NCBI RefSeq assembly: GCF_029784155.1
Contig: NC_073693.1
Span: 117,279,003-117,343,002, forward strand
Reading direction: 5' to 3'
Length of the DNA: 64,000 nucleotides
From: Uranotaenia lowii
Lineage: Eukaryota; Arthropoda; Insecta; Diptera; Culicidae
In this document: positions 46,408-57,197 of the stretch, piece after piece
How the letters are laid out: the number at the start of each line of letters is the position of its first letter
How positions within the stretch are numbered: the stretch's first letter is position 1
Notes under the pieces: model-generated
The model's database searches: none
The model's input: the letters and a program-made list of their open reading frames with translations, nothing else
What the model was told of the DNA's origin: nothing
Made by a program: the position numbers and the translations under genes

Positions 46408-47135
46408 TAGGGTTACCATACGTACTCTTTTAAGAGTACATGTACTCTTTTTCAGTCGAGAAATTGGCGTACCCTTCTTTTTGTGAAATTTTGCCAAATG
46501 TACTCTTTTTTTGTTGAAAGATATTTGATCTGAAAAACCTACGTACTTCTTCCATTTTATGAGATTGTTTCACATCTTATGCTAAAATCACGAAACTTTA
46601 ACATCTTGTTTTCATTAACAAGCATTTTAGTCGCAAAAAAGTCAGCGCAATAAGTGCCTTTGAGTACGCAAACAGAAATCAATATATAGGTACCCAATTT
46701 AGGTAATATGTTTAAATGCGCACAAATTTAATTTTTTTTTTGGTTTTATTTTTGACACTTAACAGCGTTATGAAATTTGTGCTTAATCTCAAATAATTAT
46801 TGTAAAGTAACATACGCGTCAATAAAAAAAAAGCTCTTTTTGAAATGGATTGTTTTATAATTTTTTTTGTGGTTTGTCAGCATACATCTAAATACTGCTA
46901 TCTTTCCGAATAATCCAACTTTTAGATAACCTAAACAAATTGACAAAGTCAAGGAAATATCTCGTAAATGTACATCCTTTTCATTATGTGTTACATACCA
47001 TCCGGAAGCAAAGCTCGATAATCGAATGGATCTTGATGGCTGGAAGCTCAGAAAACCGAAGTTATATCATTTCTCCTGACTTTTTTAAATGATCTCAATG
47101 TACTCTTTTTGGTGTTGCGAGATCTGGTAGCCCTA
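46408..47135. mobile_element. Non-autonomous hAT-like element with perfect 8-bp target duplication
   Basis: TAGGGTTACCA at the left and TGGTAGCCCTA at the right form short inverted ends with one mismatch. GTCTAGTG flanks both sides exactly (46,400-46,407 and 47,136-47,143), the duplication length of hAT elements. Subterminal GTACTCTTTTT motifs repeat near both ends (46,440s, 46,500 and 47,100). The 728 bp contain no transposase frame. This is among the best supported DNA elements in the window. Confidence 0.92.
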
Positions 47136-47143
47136 GTCTAGTG

Positions 47144-47689
47144 CACGTTTAACTCCTAAATGAAGAATGCAATCCGGTAAAATCGGAAACCATTTTGAAA
47201 AGGGGGAAAATTATTTACAAGAAATATATAAACAGGTACATTTAAATCGATAACACAGGGCAACAAAATTTACATTTTTCCGAGATGCAAAGAACTTAAG
47301 ATATGATTTAAAATAATTTGGGGGCGCTGATTTCAGTTATTCAATTATTATGCACTTTTTGCCAGTACTTTAGAAGGTTACAAAGATGGGAATTAAAGTT
47401 TTGAACCCAACAATCAACTTTCCAGAAGATCGGGAGTAATTTTTAATTCTTCGAAAACAGATATACATAGGTAGAAGCTTTCTTATTGTTTGTTTTTCTA
47501 AATTTTGCAAAATATGGCAATTTCGACTACATTTCTTTTAATTTTTGACTCAAATTGGATCTATATCTTTCTCTAACAATATGTTAAATTGTTTAGTAGT
47601 CTTCAAACAAAGTTCTTAAATGAATTAAACTCTTTAAAATAAATAACTCGAAGACAATTTTCAGTGGAAACAGATGTAATGTTATCTAC
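47144..47689. other. AT-rich non-coding DNA
   Basis: Nothing recognised. Confidence 0.6.
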
Positions 47690-47940
47690 TGAGATTTATC
47701 ACCGTAATTAATGTTTGTTGCTGAATTTTATCGGCCTTATCGGTGAAAAGTGATGACCTTTTTAGTAAGAACATCTTAAGGTTATGAAATTTTATAGACA
47801 GATAGAAAGTTAAAAGAAATGAAAGATGGTAAAAATGAGTGGGTAGAATTTATTTGAGGTATTAACATCACATGCCTACCAAATTTTTGTTTGGCACGGA
47901 CCAACTACTACGAAGTGGTAGATACAGATATTAAGATTGC
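47690..47940. repeat. Left arm of a long foldback element
   Basis: GTAAGAACATCTTAAGGTTA, ATGAAATTTTATAGACAGAT, GTATTAACATCACA and TTGGCACGGACCAAC all recur as reverse complement in 50,300-50,515, in mirrored order. Identity is roughly 80 percent by eye over more than 200 bases. The innermost part AAGTGGTAGAT pairs with ATCTACCACT at 50,299-50,309. The arms would form an almost contiguous hairpin without the LINE inserted between them. Confidence 0.88.
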
Positions 47941-47941
47941 G

Positions 47942-49681
47942 GTGAATAAGGCCCCTGGTCCGGACGGAATCCCAAATGCAGTGCTGAAGGTGGCGGTACA
48001 GACCATTCCGGATACCTTCAGAGTGGTGCTACAAAAGTGTCTCGACGAGGGATCTTTTCCCAATTCGTGGAAAACGGCGAAGTTGGTGCTACTACCGAAA
48101 CCCGGGAAACCCCCAGGGCATCCATCATCATATAGACCCATTTGTCTGCTGGACACCCTTGGTAAGCTACTGGAGAGGATAATATTAAACAGACTTATTA
48201 TCTACACAGAAGGCGGAAGTGGACTGTCGGACAGACAGTTCGGTTTTCGGAAAGGGAGATCTGCGGTGGACGCCATCCGTATGGTGACAGAGTACGCGAA
48301 GCGCGCATATAAAAAGAAGCGAACAGGTGTTCGTCACTGCGCCATTGTGACGATCGACGTTAAGAATGCCTTCAACAATGCCAGCTGGGAAGCGATTGCC
48401 AAAGCGCTTCACAGGATGCTTGTTCCCAATACTCTCTGCAGGATAATAGGAAGCTTCTTCGAAAATCGAATCCTGACGTACGAAACCGAAACTGGGATAC
48501 GATCTACTGCCCTAACAGCGGGTGTTCCACAGGGTTCCATACTCGGACCTGTGCTTTGGAATGCCATGTATAATGAGGTGTTAACGCTGAAACTACCAGC
48601 AGGCGTGCAGATAGTCGGATTTGCTGACGATATCGTGCTCATGATTACCGGCGAAACAATCGAGGAGGTAGAAGACCTTGCAACGGTGTCCGTAGAAAGG
48701 GTTGGCATCTGGATGGAGGGAGTTAAGCTTCAGATAGCTCACCATAAAACTGAAGTTCTGCTCGTGACCAATAAAAGAGTTGTGCCGCACATGGAGATTA
48801 CTGTTGGAGGGCACACGACATCTTCGAAACAGCAGCTGAAATACCTTGGAGTAATGGTCGATCATCGCTTAAGTTTTGGTGCGCATGTCAAATACTGTTG
48901 CGAAAGTGCATCGAAAGTCATAGATTCATTGGCCTGGATTATGCCGAACTGCCATGGTCCAAAGAGTAGCAAGAGACGTCTCCTTGCGAGCGTAGCACTG
49001 TCGAAACTACGATACGGAGGAGCGGCCTGGAGCTCCGCGATAGAGGTAGAGCGCAACAGATCCAAATTACGGAGCACACATCGGTGGATAGCCATGCGAG
49101 TTTCTTGTGCGTACAGGACCATATCAGCAGATGCAGCTTTTGTCATCGCGGGCATGGTTCCCATCGACATAACTCTGGCGGAGGATATGGAATGTTACAA
49201 AGCAAGAGCTGTTAGAGGAGTGCGTAATATTCAACGAGCAGCGTCAATGCTCAAGTGGCAGGAGCAATGGGACGCATCGAACAACGCAAGATGGACGCAT
49301 AGGCTAATCCCGAGACTTTCAGACTGGGTAAATCGGAAGTATGGAGAGGTCAACTTCTACCTGACGCAGTTCCTTTCGGGTCATGGGTGCTTTAAGCAAT
49401 ACCTTCATCGGTTTAAGCTTATCAGCTCGCCTTATTGCCCGGAATGCGTAGAGACGGAGGAATCGGCAGAACATGCTATCTTTGTCTGCCCCAGGTTCAA
49501 TTCAAGGCGTCAACAACTTCAAAATTTGAACGCTGAAAACATAGTGAGTGAAATATGTCGCGACGAACAGTCATGGCGTGCTATAGTCGACGAAATCTCG
49601 CAAATCATGCGCGATCTGATAAGGATCAGGAAAGATGATGAACGGAGAGAGCGAGATAGTCAACCAAATTTGACAAGCTAA
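47942..49681 (+). pseudogene. R1-clade LINE ORF2 fragment: reverse transcriptase and CCHC tail
   Basis: The frame is open to the TAA at 49,681 with no stop or frameshift. The open frame can be read from 47,891 (residue 1), but the first 17 residues come from the foldback arm, so the element contributes from VNKAPGPDG on. Motifs are SSYRPICLLDTLGKLLERI (79-97), VTIDVKNAFN (catalytic D156), AGVPQGSILGPVLWN (210-224) and FADD (244-247). The C-terminal finger is C516, C519, H528, C533 (YCPEC, SAEHAIFVC), followed by Arg/Glu-rich sequence. R1-clade features are the LLDTLGKLLERI block and the CCHC tail without RNase H. Endonuclease and ORF1 are lost. The undamaged frame implies recent insertion, although the copy cannot move alone. 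R1 elements proper target 28S rDNA; this copy sits in a foldback, so it belongs to a non-rDNA lineage or is a stray. Confidence 0.92.
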
Positions 49682-50281
49682 TGAAAGGTCTTGGGCCTCG
49701 TATGACACTTCAATTCAAAAGCAACGCGATCTTAGGGCGCGGTATAACCCTAATCTGGACTCATACGTGTGGTGGGACTTAAAAGGTCTCACGTACTCAG
49801 CTACGATCTTTCCTGCAGCAAAAGGAAGCGGAGATACTATTCGGGGTGGTTGTCGGGATTCTAGCTTGGTAGTTTCTCAATCGGCCATGTCTTGGTGGTT
49901 AGAAATCCTGCGGAAGTGGTTGCTGTGACGGGCGCGAGTTACTTTGAAAGCGTTACCTAACCGGCACACGTTTCGGGGTCTTCCGTACCAGTCTGAAGTT
50001 GACGATAGAGGAAAAGGAGAAGAAGGAAAAAGGATAAAGCAGAACGATGATCAAGGAGAAATTGAGGAAGAATTGAGAAAGAGGAAAAGGGTGAGATGTA
50101 TAAGTGCATGAGCACAGCCTACCCCTTGATGTAGTATCATAGGGTGAAACCAAGGGGCACATCTGGCACTCGAAGCCCAAGGTGGTTTTAGTGGGACGAA
50201 CCCACACACGGCAGCAATTACCCGGCTGTTATGGTTTGAAGTCAAATTTCCATCTTGTAAAAAAAAAAAAAAAACAAAAAA
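49682..50281 (+). other. 3' UTR and poly(A) of the R1-type LINE
   Basis: The region is less AT-rich than the flanks, with a purine-rich stretch (about 50,005-50,095) and a final A-run with one C (50,259-50,281). A minus-strand frame at 49953-50326 is incidental. Confidence 0.8.
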
Positions 50282-50299
50282 ACAGATATTAAGAGTTGC

Positions 50300-50515
50300 A
50301 TCTACCACTACATATTTATAGACCAAGCGTGGCTGGTCCGTGCCGAAAAAAAATGGTTTGTGATGATAATACTTCTAATAAAATGTACCCGCTCAATTTC
50401 GCCATGTTTCATTTCTTCTAACTTTTTATCAGTCTATAAAATTTCATAATCTTAAAATGTTCTTACTGAAAAGTACATCACTATTCACCGGGAAGGGCGA
50501 TAAATTAAGTGATAA
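50300..50515. repeat. Right arm of the long foldback element
   Basis: Reverse complement of 47,690-47,923: GGCTGGTCCGTGCC pairs with GGCACGGACCAAC, and ATAAAATTTCATAATCTTAA pairs with the left-arm ATGAAATTTTATAG region. The arm ends around GTGATAAACG. Confidence 0.88.
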
Positions 50516-51496
50516 ACGCTATCTTTCAAAATTTCTTAAAATTGTAGGATTTAATATTTGCAATGCTGTATATCTCTGAATCCATAATATCTAAGCTAAA
50601 TATGTTTCCTTGATTGAATGAAGGATAGTAAATAGATTAAAAATCCGTTTTTTGTTTTTCGTGTAAGTTGTTTGGTTTATCAGTTATCAATGATCGATTT
50701 TACTCAAAAAAGATCAATTTCAAAATTATCACACGTCATATCACTAAAACAATAGCTGATAGACAAAATCTGGCAAATGATTCAAATTTAGGGCATCAAA
50801 ATCTTCCAAAAACAGTTAGGGGAACTGGGTACAAAATGCGCAGTCGGGACCAGACGTGCCACCATCAGTATTTCACTAAACAAACATTGTTCAACATTTC
50901 TGAAAATGCCAGTTCGTTCTATTTACGCTTTCGTGCGTTTATAAACATTTGTGGACCTTCTAAATTTTATATATTGCGTAAATTTGACGAAATACGAAAA
51001 CAACATTTTTGAGGAGCTTTTCTTGCAATTTTTCATTTTTTTTCGTAAGGAATTACGGCATCTATCGGTGAAACATTTACCTGGCATCTGTTCCTATGTT
51101 GAACATTGGTCTTGACAATCATCACACAACAAAAAATTCAATTATTGTTTCTGTAGTTTTAAACGATTTAAAAAAAAACATGTCTAGACAGGGCAAAACG
51201 CGCCATGTTCGTTTATCTTTAAGCATGTTTCATGTTCGTTTAAATTTATATGCAGTTTCCATCACAACAATTTTAAGGATATTTTTATGTTGAATTGGAA
51301 AACATAACTTGAACATAATCGAATATATTTAAAATTTCCAAATTTAATTTAGATTTAATTAACTATCCACAAGAACCTCAGTATATCTGGCAGCACTGCG
51401 CGTAACAAAACATTTTTTCATCTTTAAAGTAGGAAAGAAGTGTTTTTACCTGGCAAACACTTTCGGAGGCACTTGAATTAATAAACACTTATTATT

Positions 51497-52857
51497 TATT
51501 TATTTATCTATTTATTGTTCACGGTCTACGATAACTCAATATCACACAGATTGATTTTCTCTCAATCTACGCTTAAAACTATCCTTACTTATATTAAAGT
51601 CGAAATATGAATACACTTGGTTAAAAAGCTTACAAAGGGGTTATAAAATTCATTGCGTCCGTAATTCATCATCCTTAATGGTTCGTTATTGCGCAAAGCG
51701 CGGGAAGGGACATGGAATGGTATCATTTTGATCAGGTTGGTACTGTCGATGTTTCCAGATAAAATATCAAAAATGAATACACGCCGGAGGAGTAACACAC
51801 GAGATCCGATTGGTTCGATTTTCGGGATTCCGCATCGATCGTCGTAAGGGGGAAGCCGTTGTGGTTCATTCCAGGGTAAGTTCAGCAGTGCATATCGCAG
51901 GAAACGTTTCTGGACAGATTCTAGCAGCTTCATATCGCCTATGGATGAAGGTGCCCAAATTTGGATATTATACTCCAAAATAGAACGGACCAGTGAACAG
52001 TAAAGTACTTTTGGGGTGGTATCACTGAATTTTTTCGTGTGGCGTACGATAAATCCTACACTGTTTTAGCTTTAGTCACAGTCAAAGCTAGGTGATCCTT
52101 AAACGTGAGTGATTTGTCCAGAATCACGCCAAGATCCCTCATAGATTCAACCTTCTCAAGCACAAAATCACCCGCGTTATCTCTGTTCTGCTCCTGGTGA
52201 AAGTCAAGACTTTACATTTTCCTAGATTCATCTCCATTGCATTCACTCGGCACCAAATCATAAGTTTGTCGAGGTCTTGTTGAAGTGAAACACAGTTTTC
52301 ATAATCTGTGATGGCGCGATACAAATTTAAATCGTCGGCGTAAAATATTATTTCCGAATCGATCAGTACGCAAAGGTCGTTCATATAGAGATCAAATAGC
52401 AATGGGCCCAAGTGACTTCCTTGGGGAACTCCAGAAGGAACGGCGAAAGTTGTGGATTTGATGTGACCCTTTCTGCGGTTCTGTCTTGAAGGTATGACTC
52501 TAGCCACATGATCAGCGTTAAACAGCATGTTCACTGGAAGTGCTAGGGATTCGCAGCATCTTTTGATGAATAGTGGCGGTAAGCCGTCCCGACCGGCTCC
52601 CTTTTGCTCATTGATATCAAGGAGTGCTTTCTTAGCTTCGTTTGGAGAAGCCCTGAATTCAGGAATACTTATGTCAAACGAGTCAACCGAATTCAAATGC
52701 TGGTTGGAGTTGTTTACTTTCTTGTGGCATACAAAAGTGGCTTTAAAATAATCAGTACAAAGTTTAACTGCTTCTTGGACGTTATTGGAAGTTCGATTCT
52801 GATAAGTAAGATTCAACGGAAGCCCCAAATTACCTTTTTTACTATTCCCGTAATTCC
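51497..52857 (-). mobile_element. LINE fragment (same type as 15-18 kb) inserted in family A element
   Basis: The minus-strand insertion ends in a (TAAA)n-like tail at about 51,525-51,497, as does the 15-kb LINE. It starts at the RT upstream region (FW..YGNSKKGNLGLP, about 52,857). The flanks CACTTATT and CGTTAAATGGCGCG join to the order seen at about 10,285-10,310. The copy is 5' truncated and internally deleted. Confidence 0.85.
51589..52857 (-). pseudogene. Internally deleted LINE reverse transcriptase remnant
   Basis: The minus-strand frame from about 52,857 to 52,139 (229 residues from 52,828) starts N-terminal of RT (LPLNLTYQNRTSNN) and has NEQKGAGRDGLPPLF. It then jumps from LFNADHVARV directly to SGVPQGSHLGP, so the blocks with NYR..SIL and the first catalytic Asp are deleted. 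YADDLNLY remains. After more damage near 52,080-52,140 the C-terminal part (51,978-51,589) is in another frame: SVQKRFLRYALLNLPW, LPPYDDRCGIPKIEPI. It closely resembles the C-terminus of the 15-18 kb LINE (QLLYALRKI-type block, LPSYESRCKLIDIEPL). This copy is long dead. Confidence 0.87.
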
Positions 52858-53113
52858 ATCGTTAAATGGCGCGTTTGGGTACACACATATGCGCACTTTG
52901 CCCCAAACGAAATGGAAATCATACTTTAGAAAACATTTCAAAATTTAACGATTAAGACGTAAATTATTAGTTAAGGTGTTCCTGTTTGTATATTTCTGGT
53001 GAAGAACAGTCTCCTTTTCAGAACTATTGTCGAATTTACTGGATTGCATTTTTCATTTACGAGTAATGAAAGATTCTTCTTAACGTGGGCGTCTTACCCC
53101 AGTTCTCGCCCCT

Positions 53114-54000
53114 TTTTAAACATAGGAACAATGTTTGACAGGCCATTAAGCTCCAAGCAGAAATATAGTTTTATTGTTGTTATTTCAAATTTTTCCATTA
53201 ACATTGAAGTTACTTTCAGTTCAACATTAAAAAAAAAACATTTAAAAAAATCTCTGAGGGGTTTTGATGGAAACTGCATAAAAAATTAAACAATTATGAA
53301 AAAACATGCCTGTAGAAAAACGAACATGGTGAAATTCGCCCTGCCTCGACATGTTCATTAAAAATCTTGGAACAAAAAACAGAACAAATAGTTTATTAAA
53401 GTAAATTTTAGATGTTGTTGAATATCGAGACCATTGTTCATCATTAGAACTTTAATTTGAGCAATATTTGGAATCAAATATTTTTTATCAATATGTTTCA
53501 GTGAAGATGCTGTTTGTCGACCGATTTCTTCCACTGTCCATTGTTGCTCAAATTTTAAATAACAGTTTGATTTAAATTTAGTAACATAAATCTGTTTATT
53601 ATTCGCGTTTTTTAATTTTGTTGTCTGCGTGCTGGTAGAAAAGATCATCCTCAAACAATTTTTGATTGAACTGACTAAAGACTCAAAATTTTGCACATAA
53701 AAATTTAATTGATGCTTTTGTATCAAACGGGATTAAAACAATTTACGAATATATGCAATGAATAAAAAACTCTTGCCTTCTAAAAACCAAACCTTTTTAA
53801 TAATTTCCCACTTTCTCCAATGTTTATAAGATTGTTATTCAAATTCATTTATTGAAATGTTCGAATTAAGCTTAACCATTTTATTGATGGTTCAACACCT
53901 GTTGCATTGAAAATCCTGTTAAAGCAAGAATTAATAGTTTTAATTTGAAAATAAATCAATATACAGTTAACTGAAACCAGAACATAATTCTGCCCCAGCC
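53114..54000. other. AT-rich DNA with an inverted scrap of family A
   Basis: GAACATGGTGAAATTCGCCC, TGCCTCGACATGTTCATTAA (53,321-53,360) is the reverse complement of the block at 51,165-51,215 (and 9,975-10,005), so a fragment of a third family A copy lies here in opposite orientation. Nothing else is recognised. Confidence 0.6.
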
Positions 54001-55289
54001 AAACCTAGTTGTCTCATGAAAGATTAGGCGTACCTATCTGAAGAGTTCCCCGAAAGCTGCAGCAGCAAAACATTTTAAAACACTTTGATTGATACCTACT
54101 TCAACCAAAGCCGAACCCGGGTAGAAACATTTCTTCTCACTACCGTTCCGAGAAAAACAAGTTGCCAACGTCACTTTCTTCGCCTCAGCCATAATTTATC
54201 CAAACATTGACTTCTTTTGGCTTGGCAGTTTCCATCTTTCGTAAAGGCAGATACACAAACACACATTGGCCCACCCGGTCTCAATTTCTGTACCGAATCC
54301 ACCCATAATTATTTATTCATTCTGACCCAGCTTTTTGCCGGAGCACTTCCTTAACTGCTTCTTGCTGCTGCTGAACTCTGCCGAAATCCGAAGCAGAAGA
54401 ACTTTCCCCCAGCTTCCTTTCAAGAGATGACCGAGGTGTTTGGGTTTGAGTATTGATTTTCATCACTAGCGAAGCGACCGACGAATGCCATCAACCGGAT
54501 GACGATGATACTCATAGGAAAGTGGGGGTGGAAAACTTTTGGCGGTTCTTTTGGGTGAGAAAGCGAGCGAGCAGTTCCTTTTTTTACCTTGTGGGATCTT
54601 TTTTATTTGCTTCTGATATCGCTTCCATCTTGAAGATTTCAGCTCCCCCGCACTTCGAAACGGTGCCGAAATCTTTCGGCTCCCCTATGTCGACAAGAAA
54701 ACTCATCTCGAGACACAGCCGTAGAATTTATTCATGGTTTCTGCTTAATCAGTTCTCGTCTGTCTGTCTGTGCACCGTGTTTCACCTGCCTGCTTTCAGA
54801 CTTAAACTGGAGGTTGCCTCAAATGTGACCGGAAGGAAGTTTTCCGAATCGATTCTAGGTATGTAGTAAGATCGTTGAACCTGAAAGGCAGCCTGAGTGA
54901 AAAGGTCCTGTCCCGAAAAGTGGAAGCGGAAGTTTTAGTAGGCACTCGGTTTCATTCCCATTCTTTAAGATGAATCCTTTGAAGGAAGCTTCCGGGCTGA
55001 GGCAGGTTCTATCAACCTGTTCCTTTCGCCGTTCGGTTTGCTTCAGTCAGCGAACCTCATCATCGGCCCATCATTTCCTTTTCACTCTTTTTAGCTTCCT
55101 GATTGACGAGCTGGTGTTTGTTGATGTTCACTCGACCATGGAATCGATATTTTGGGAAAGCGGTCGAATAATTTGAGGTCTAATTTTTAGTTTAAAGAGA
55201 AATACCTACGATAGAAAAAAAATTCAGAAACATCTATCAGTAGTCCTAGAAATTGGAGATTGGAGTGTTTATTGTCGATTTTTATTGTT
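54001..55289. other. Less AT-rich unique DNA, no gene recognised
   Basis: From about 54,000 to 55,180 the sequence is less AT-rich, shows no copy elsewhere in the window and carries open frames (54453-54866, 54970-55176) without domains. Pyrimidine-rich blocks and GCTGCTGCTG (54,364) occur. It resembles the segments at 12.2-12.8, 22.1-22.6 and 23.1-23.6 kb; host regulatory or untranslated DNA is a possibility. Confidence 0.45.
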
Positions 55290-55680
55290 TAAGATTTATA
55301 AATGGATTTCTGTGTGTCTGTCCGTCTGTTCCCTATAGGCTCGGAAACTACTGAGCCGATTTGCATGAACCTTGGCAGGTGGGATATTGGTAGCCGGGGA
55401 AGGTTCCTATTATGGTTTGAGATCCCTCCCTCTCACAGGAAGGGGGAAAGAAGGCCTCACAAACAAAAGACAAATTTTTGCATAACTCAAGAACCGATCA
55501 AGCAAATAGTACCAAATTTGGCGTGAGAGTTTTATGACCGTTTGGGATCCTTTCCCTTTTCCAGTAGGGTGATAGGAAGGGGGGAGGGAGACTCCTATAC
55601 AGTTTTTTGAACAACTCTGGAATTTATTTACGAAATGAACGATTTTTTGGGTACGAGAAAATGGAACGATTACACTAGTT
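55290..55680 (+). repeat. Dispersed insect-type repeat with CTGTCCGTCTGTTCCC start
   Basis: TCTGTGTGTCTGTCCGTCTG, then GGAAACTACTGAGCCGATTT and TGCATGAACCTTGGCA, is a wording I know from non-coding repeats scattered in insect genomes. G-rich lines (GGAAGGGGGGAGGGAGACTC followed by CTATACAG) have a partner at 56,880-56,920 (AAAGGGGCTCCCATACAG). Class and boundaries are unknown. Confidence 0.55.
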
Positions 55681-56212
55681 TACGGCATTTCTGAACTAAG
55701 TTAACTGAAGGTCGTTTTTAATGTGAAATTGGGCGCTGAATCCGAAAATGAAATTCAAAAAATTCTTAGTAGAACAGTTTTTGAGCTCCAAATATTAAAA
55801 AATGGAAAATAAAAAAAAGTAATTTACTTAGATTGAAATATCTCGAGCTGCATAACATTAATTTGAAATCTCTTTTTTGCATATTAAAGGTGAATGAATT
55901 TTCTATCGATAATTTAAATTCATTTCTGCGTATAATCAGCAGTATTGTTGATAATCGTGACTTTATGATAGAAAAGATTATAAAAAACGCATTTTTTTAG
56001 AGAAAATTTTGAAACAGCGAAAAAACAGACTCGATGGTAAAATTTAAAAAAAAAAATTTCTGTTGACCTTAGATGCCAGTTCAAAACAAAGAGAACAAGT
56101 GGTTATTTATCAAAATCGGTTGAAAATTGAAGAAATTATGGTAACTTTACCATAATAGTAATTTTTGCATTTTTTTTTTTAATTTTACGAACCGCAGTGT
56201 AATAATCATAGC

Positions 56213-56392
56213 ATAGAACGAAAGAACGAAATATTATAAGGGGTAAATATCATGAACTTTTCGAAAAAGATACAACGGCTCACCGGCAGGACTTGAACCT
56301 GCCTGCAATCTCCGCTTCAAGTCATGCGGTGAGCCGTTGTATCTTTTTAGAAAAATTCATGATATTTGCGGCTTATGTTCTTTCGTTCTTTG
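56213..56392 (-). mobile_element. Foldback element with a tRNA-like core
   Basis: Arms of about 65-75 bases (56,213-56,285 and 56,327-56,392) are inverted copies of each other: AGAACGAAAGAAC, AATATCATGAA, then GATACAACGGCTCACCG is perfectly mirrored by CGGTGAGCCGTTGTATC. The 41-base centre, read on the minus strand, contains GCAGGTTCAAGTCCTGC. That is a perfect 5-bp T-stem with a 7-base T-loop and a B-box sequence. GGCTCACCG/CGGTGAGCC acts as an acceptor-like stem. The 59-base unit has no room for a D-arm. TTTTT follows in the minus direction. Confidence 0.85.
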
Positions 56393-56534
56393 ATACCTCA
56401 TGTTTCTCTAACTGTTTCCATCACCTACGAAAATACGATTATTTTCAGGTATGTACAAAGATGTACCAAGCGATTTCATAACATCAGTATTGACTGTTTT
56501 TTTTTTATTAATAACTTTTTTTCTTTACAAGCCG

Positions 56535-56815
56535 ATTGTTTTTTATGATAAATTTTATTGAAGTCTAAGTTAAGATAAATATTTCATCCGAAGACTGCAA
56601 CATGATTGGACTTAAAACAAAAAAGTTATTGCGGTTCAAAGGCCGCAAATTTTTGCTAATACTTTTTACGCATTGCATTTTATACGAGAATTTTGGGCCA
56701 AAATTCAATCTTTGAGCCACAATAACTTTTTTGTTTTAAGTCCAATCGTGTAGCAGTCTTCGGGTAAAATATTTATCTTGACTTAGACTTTAATAAAATT
56801 CATCATATAAAAACA
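56535..56815. mobile_element. Second foldback element, arms of about 95 bp
   Basis: GAAGTCTAAGTTAAGATAAA, TATTTCATCCGAAGACTGC and ATTGGACTTAAAACAAAAAA with GTTATTG on the left (about 56,546-56,640) are mirrored on the right (about 56,715-56,808) with roughly one change in ten. The loop of about 75 bases is AT-rich. It is non-coding and starts only 140 bases from the tRNA-like foldback. Confidence 0.85.
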
Positions 56816-57197
56816 CATTTTTTTTTATTTTGTAAAATAGTGTTAGTAGAAATGCCTACCTCCTTCAAGTAGTGGAGGATGGGAAGAAAAAAGGGAAAAA
56901 GGGGCTCCCATACAGATATTTTTAGCAAAAATCGAGCACTTAACAATAAAAAAGGATTATCCTTAGAGAGGTTTTTGAGGGTGGAACTAGAAAGGAGACA
57001 ATTATTTTAAGCTTGTTTGGCTTAACTCGAAAACTTATCAAACAAATGAAGCCAAATGTGGCATGTGACGTTATTTAGATAAAAACAATGTTTTAATGAA
57101 AGTTTGTGAGCCACCCCTGTCAACGATAACCAAAGACGAAAACCTCTCTCCAATTTGGAAGTGGGAGAGAAAGGAGAATCAACACCACAAAACAAAC
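56816..57197. other. Non-coding DNA related to the 55.3-kb repeat
   Basis: G-rich lines such as AAAGGGGCTCCCATACAGAT and CCACTTGG-type segments resemble 55,560-55,610. No gene is seen. Confidence 0.45.

Larger units (their letters stand above)
47941..50281 (+). mobile_element. R1-type LINE, 5' truncated, inserted in the foldback loop
   Basis: The insertion begins inside the reverse transcriptase and ends with a 3' UTR of about 580 bases and poly(A). ACAGATATTAAGATTGC (47,924-47,940) and ACAGATATTAAGAGTTGC (50,282-50,299) flank it, a target duplication of about 17 bp with one indel. Removing the insertion joins the two foldback arms through a loop of about 20 bases. Confidence 0.9.
50817..53113. 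mobile_element. Inverted-repeat DNA element family A, copy 2, split by a LINE
   Basis: The left end TAGGGGAACTGGGTACAAAA and right end ACCCCAGTTCTCGCCCCT mirror each other. Outside the insertion at 51,497-52,857 the body aligns with 9,618-10,547: GGGCAAAACGCGCCATGTTC, TATCTGGCAGCACTGCGCGT, CAAACACTTTCGGAGGCACT, then after the insertion TTGGGTACACACATATGCGC. Original length would be about 940 bp, close to copy 1. Confidence 0.87.
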
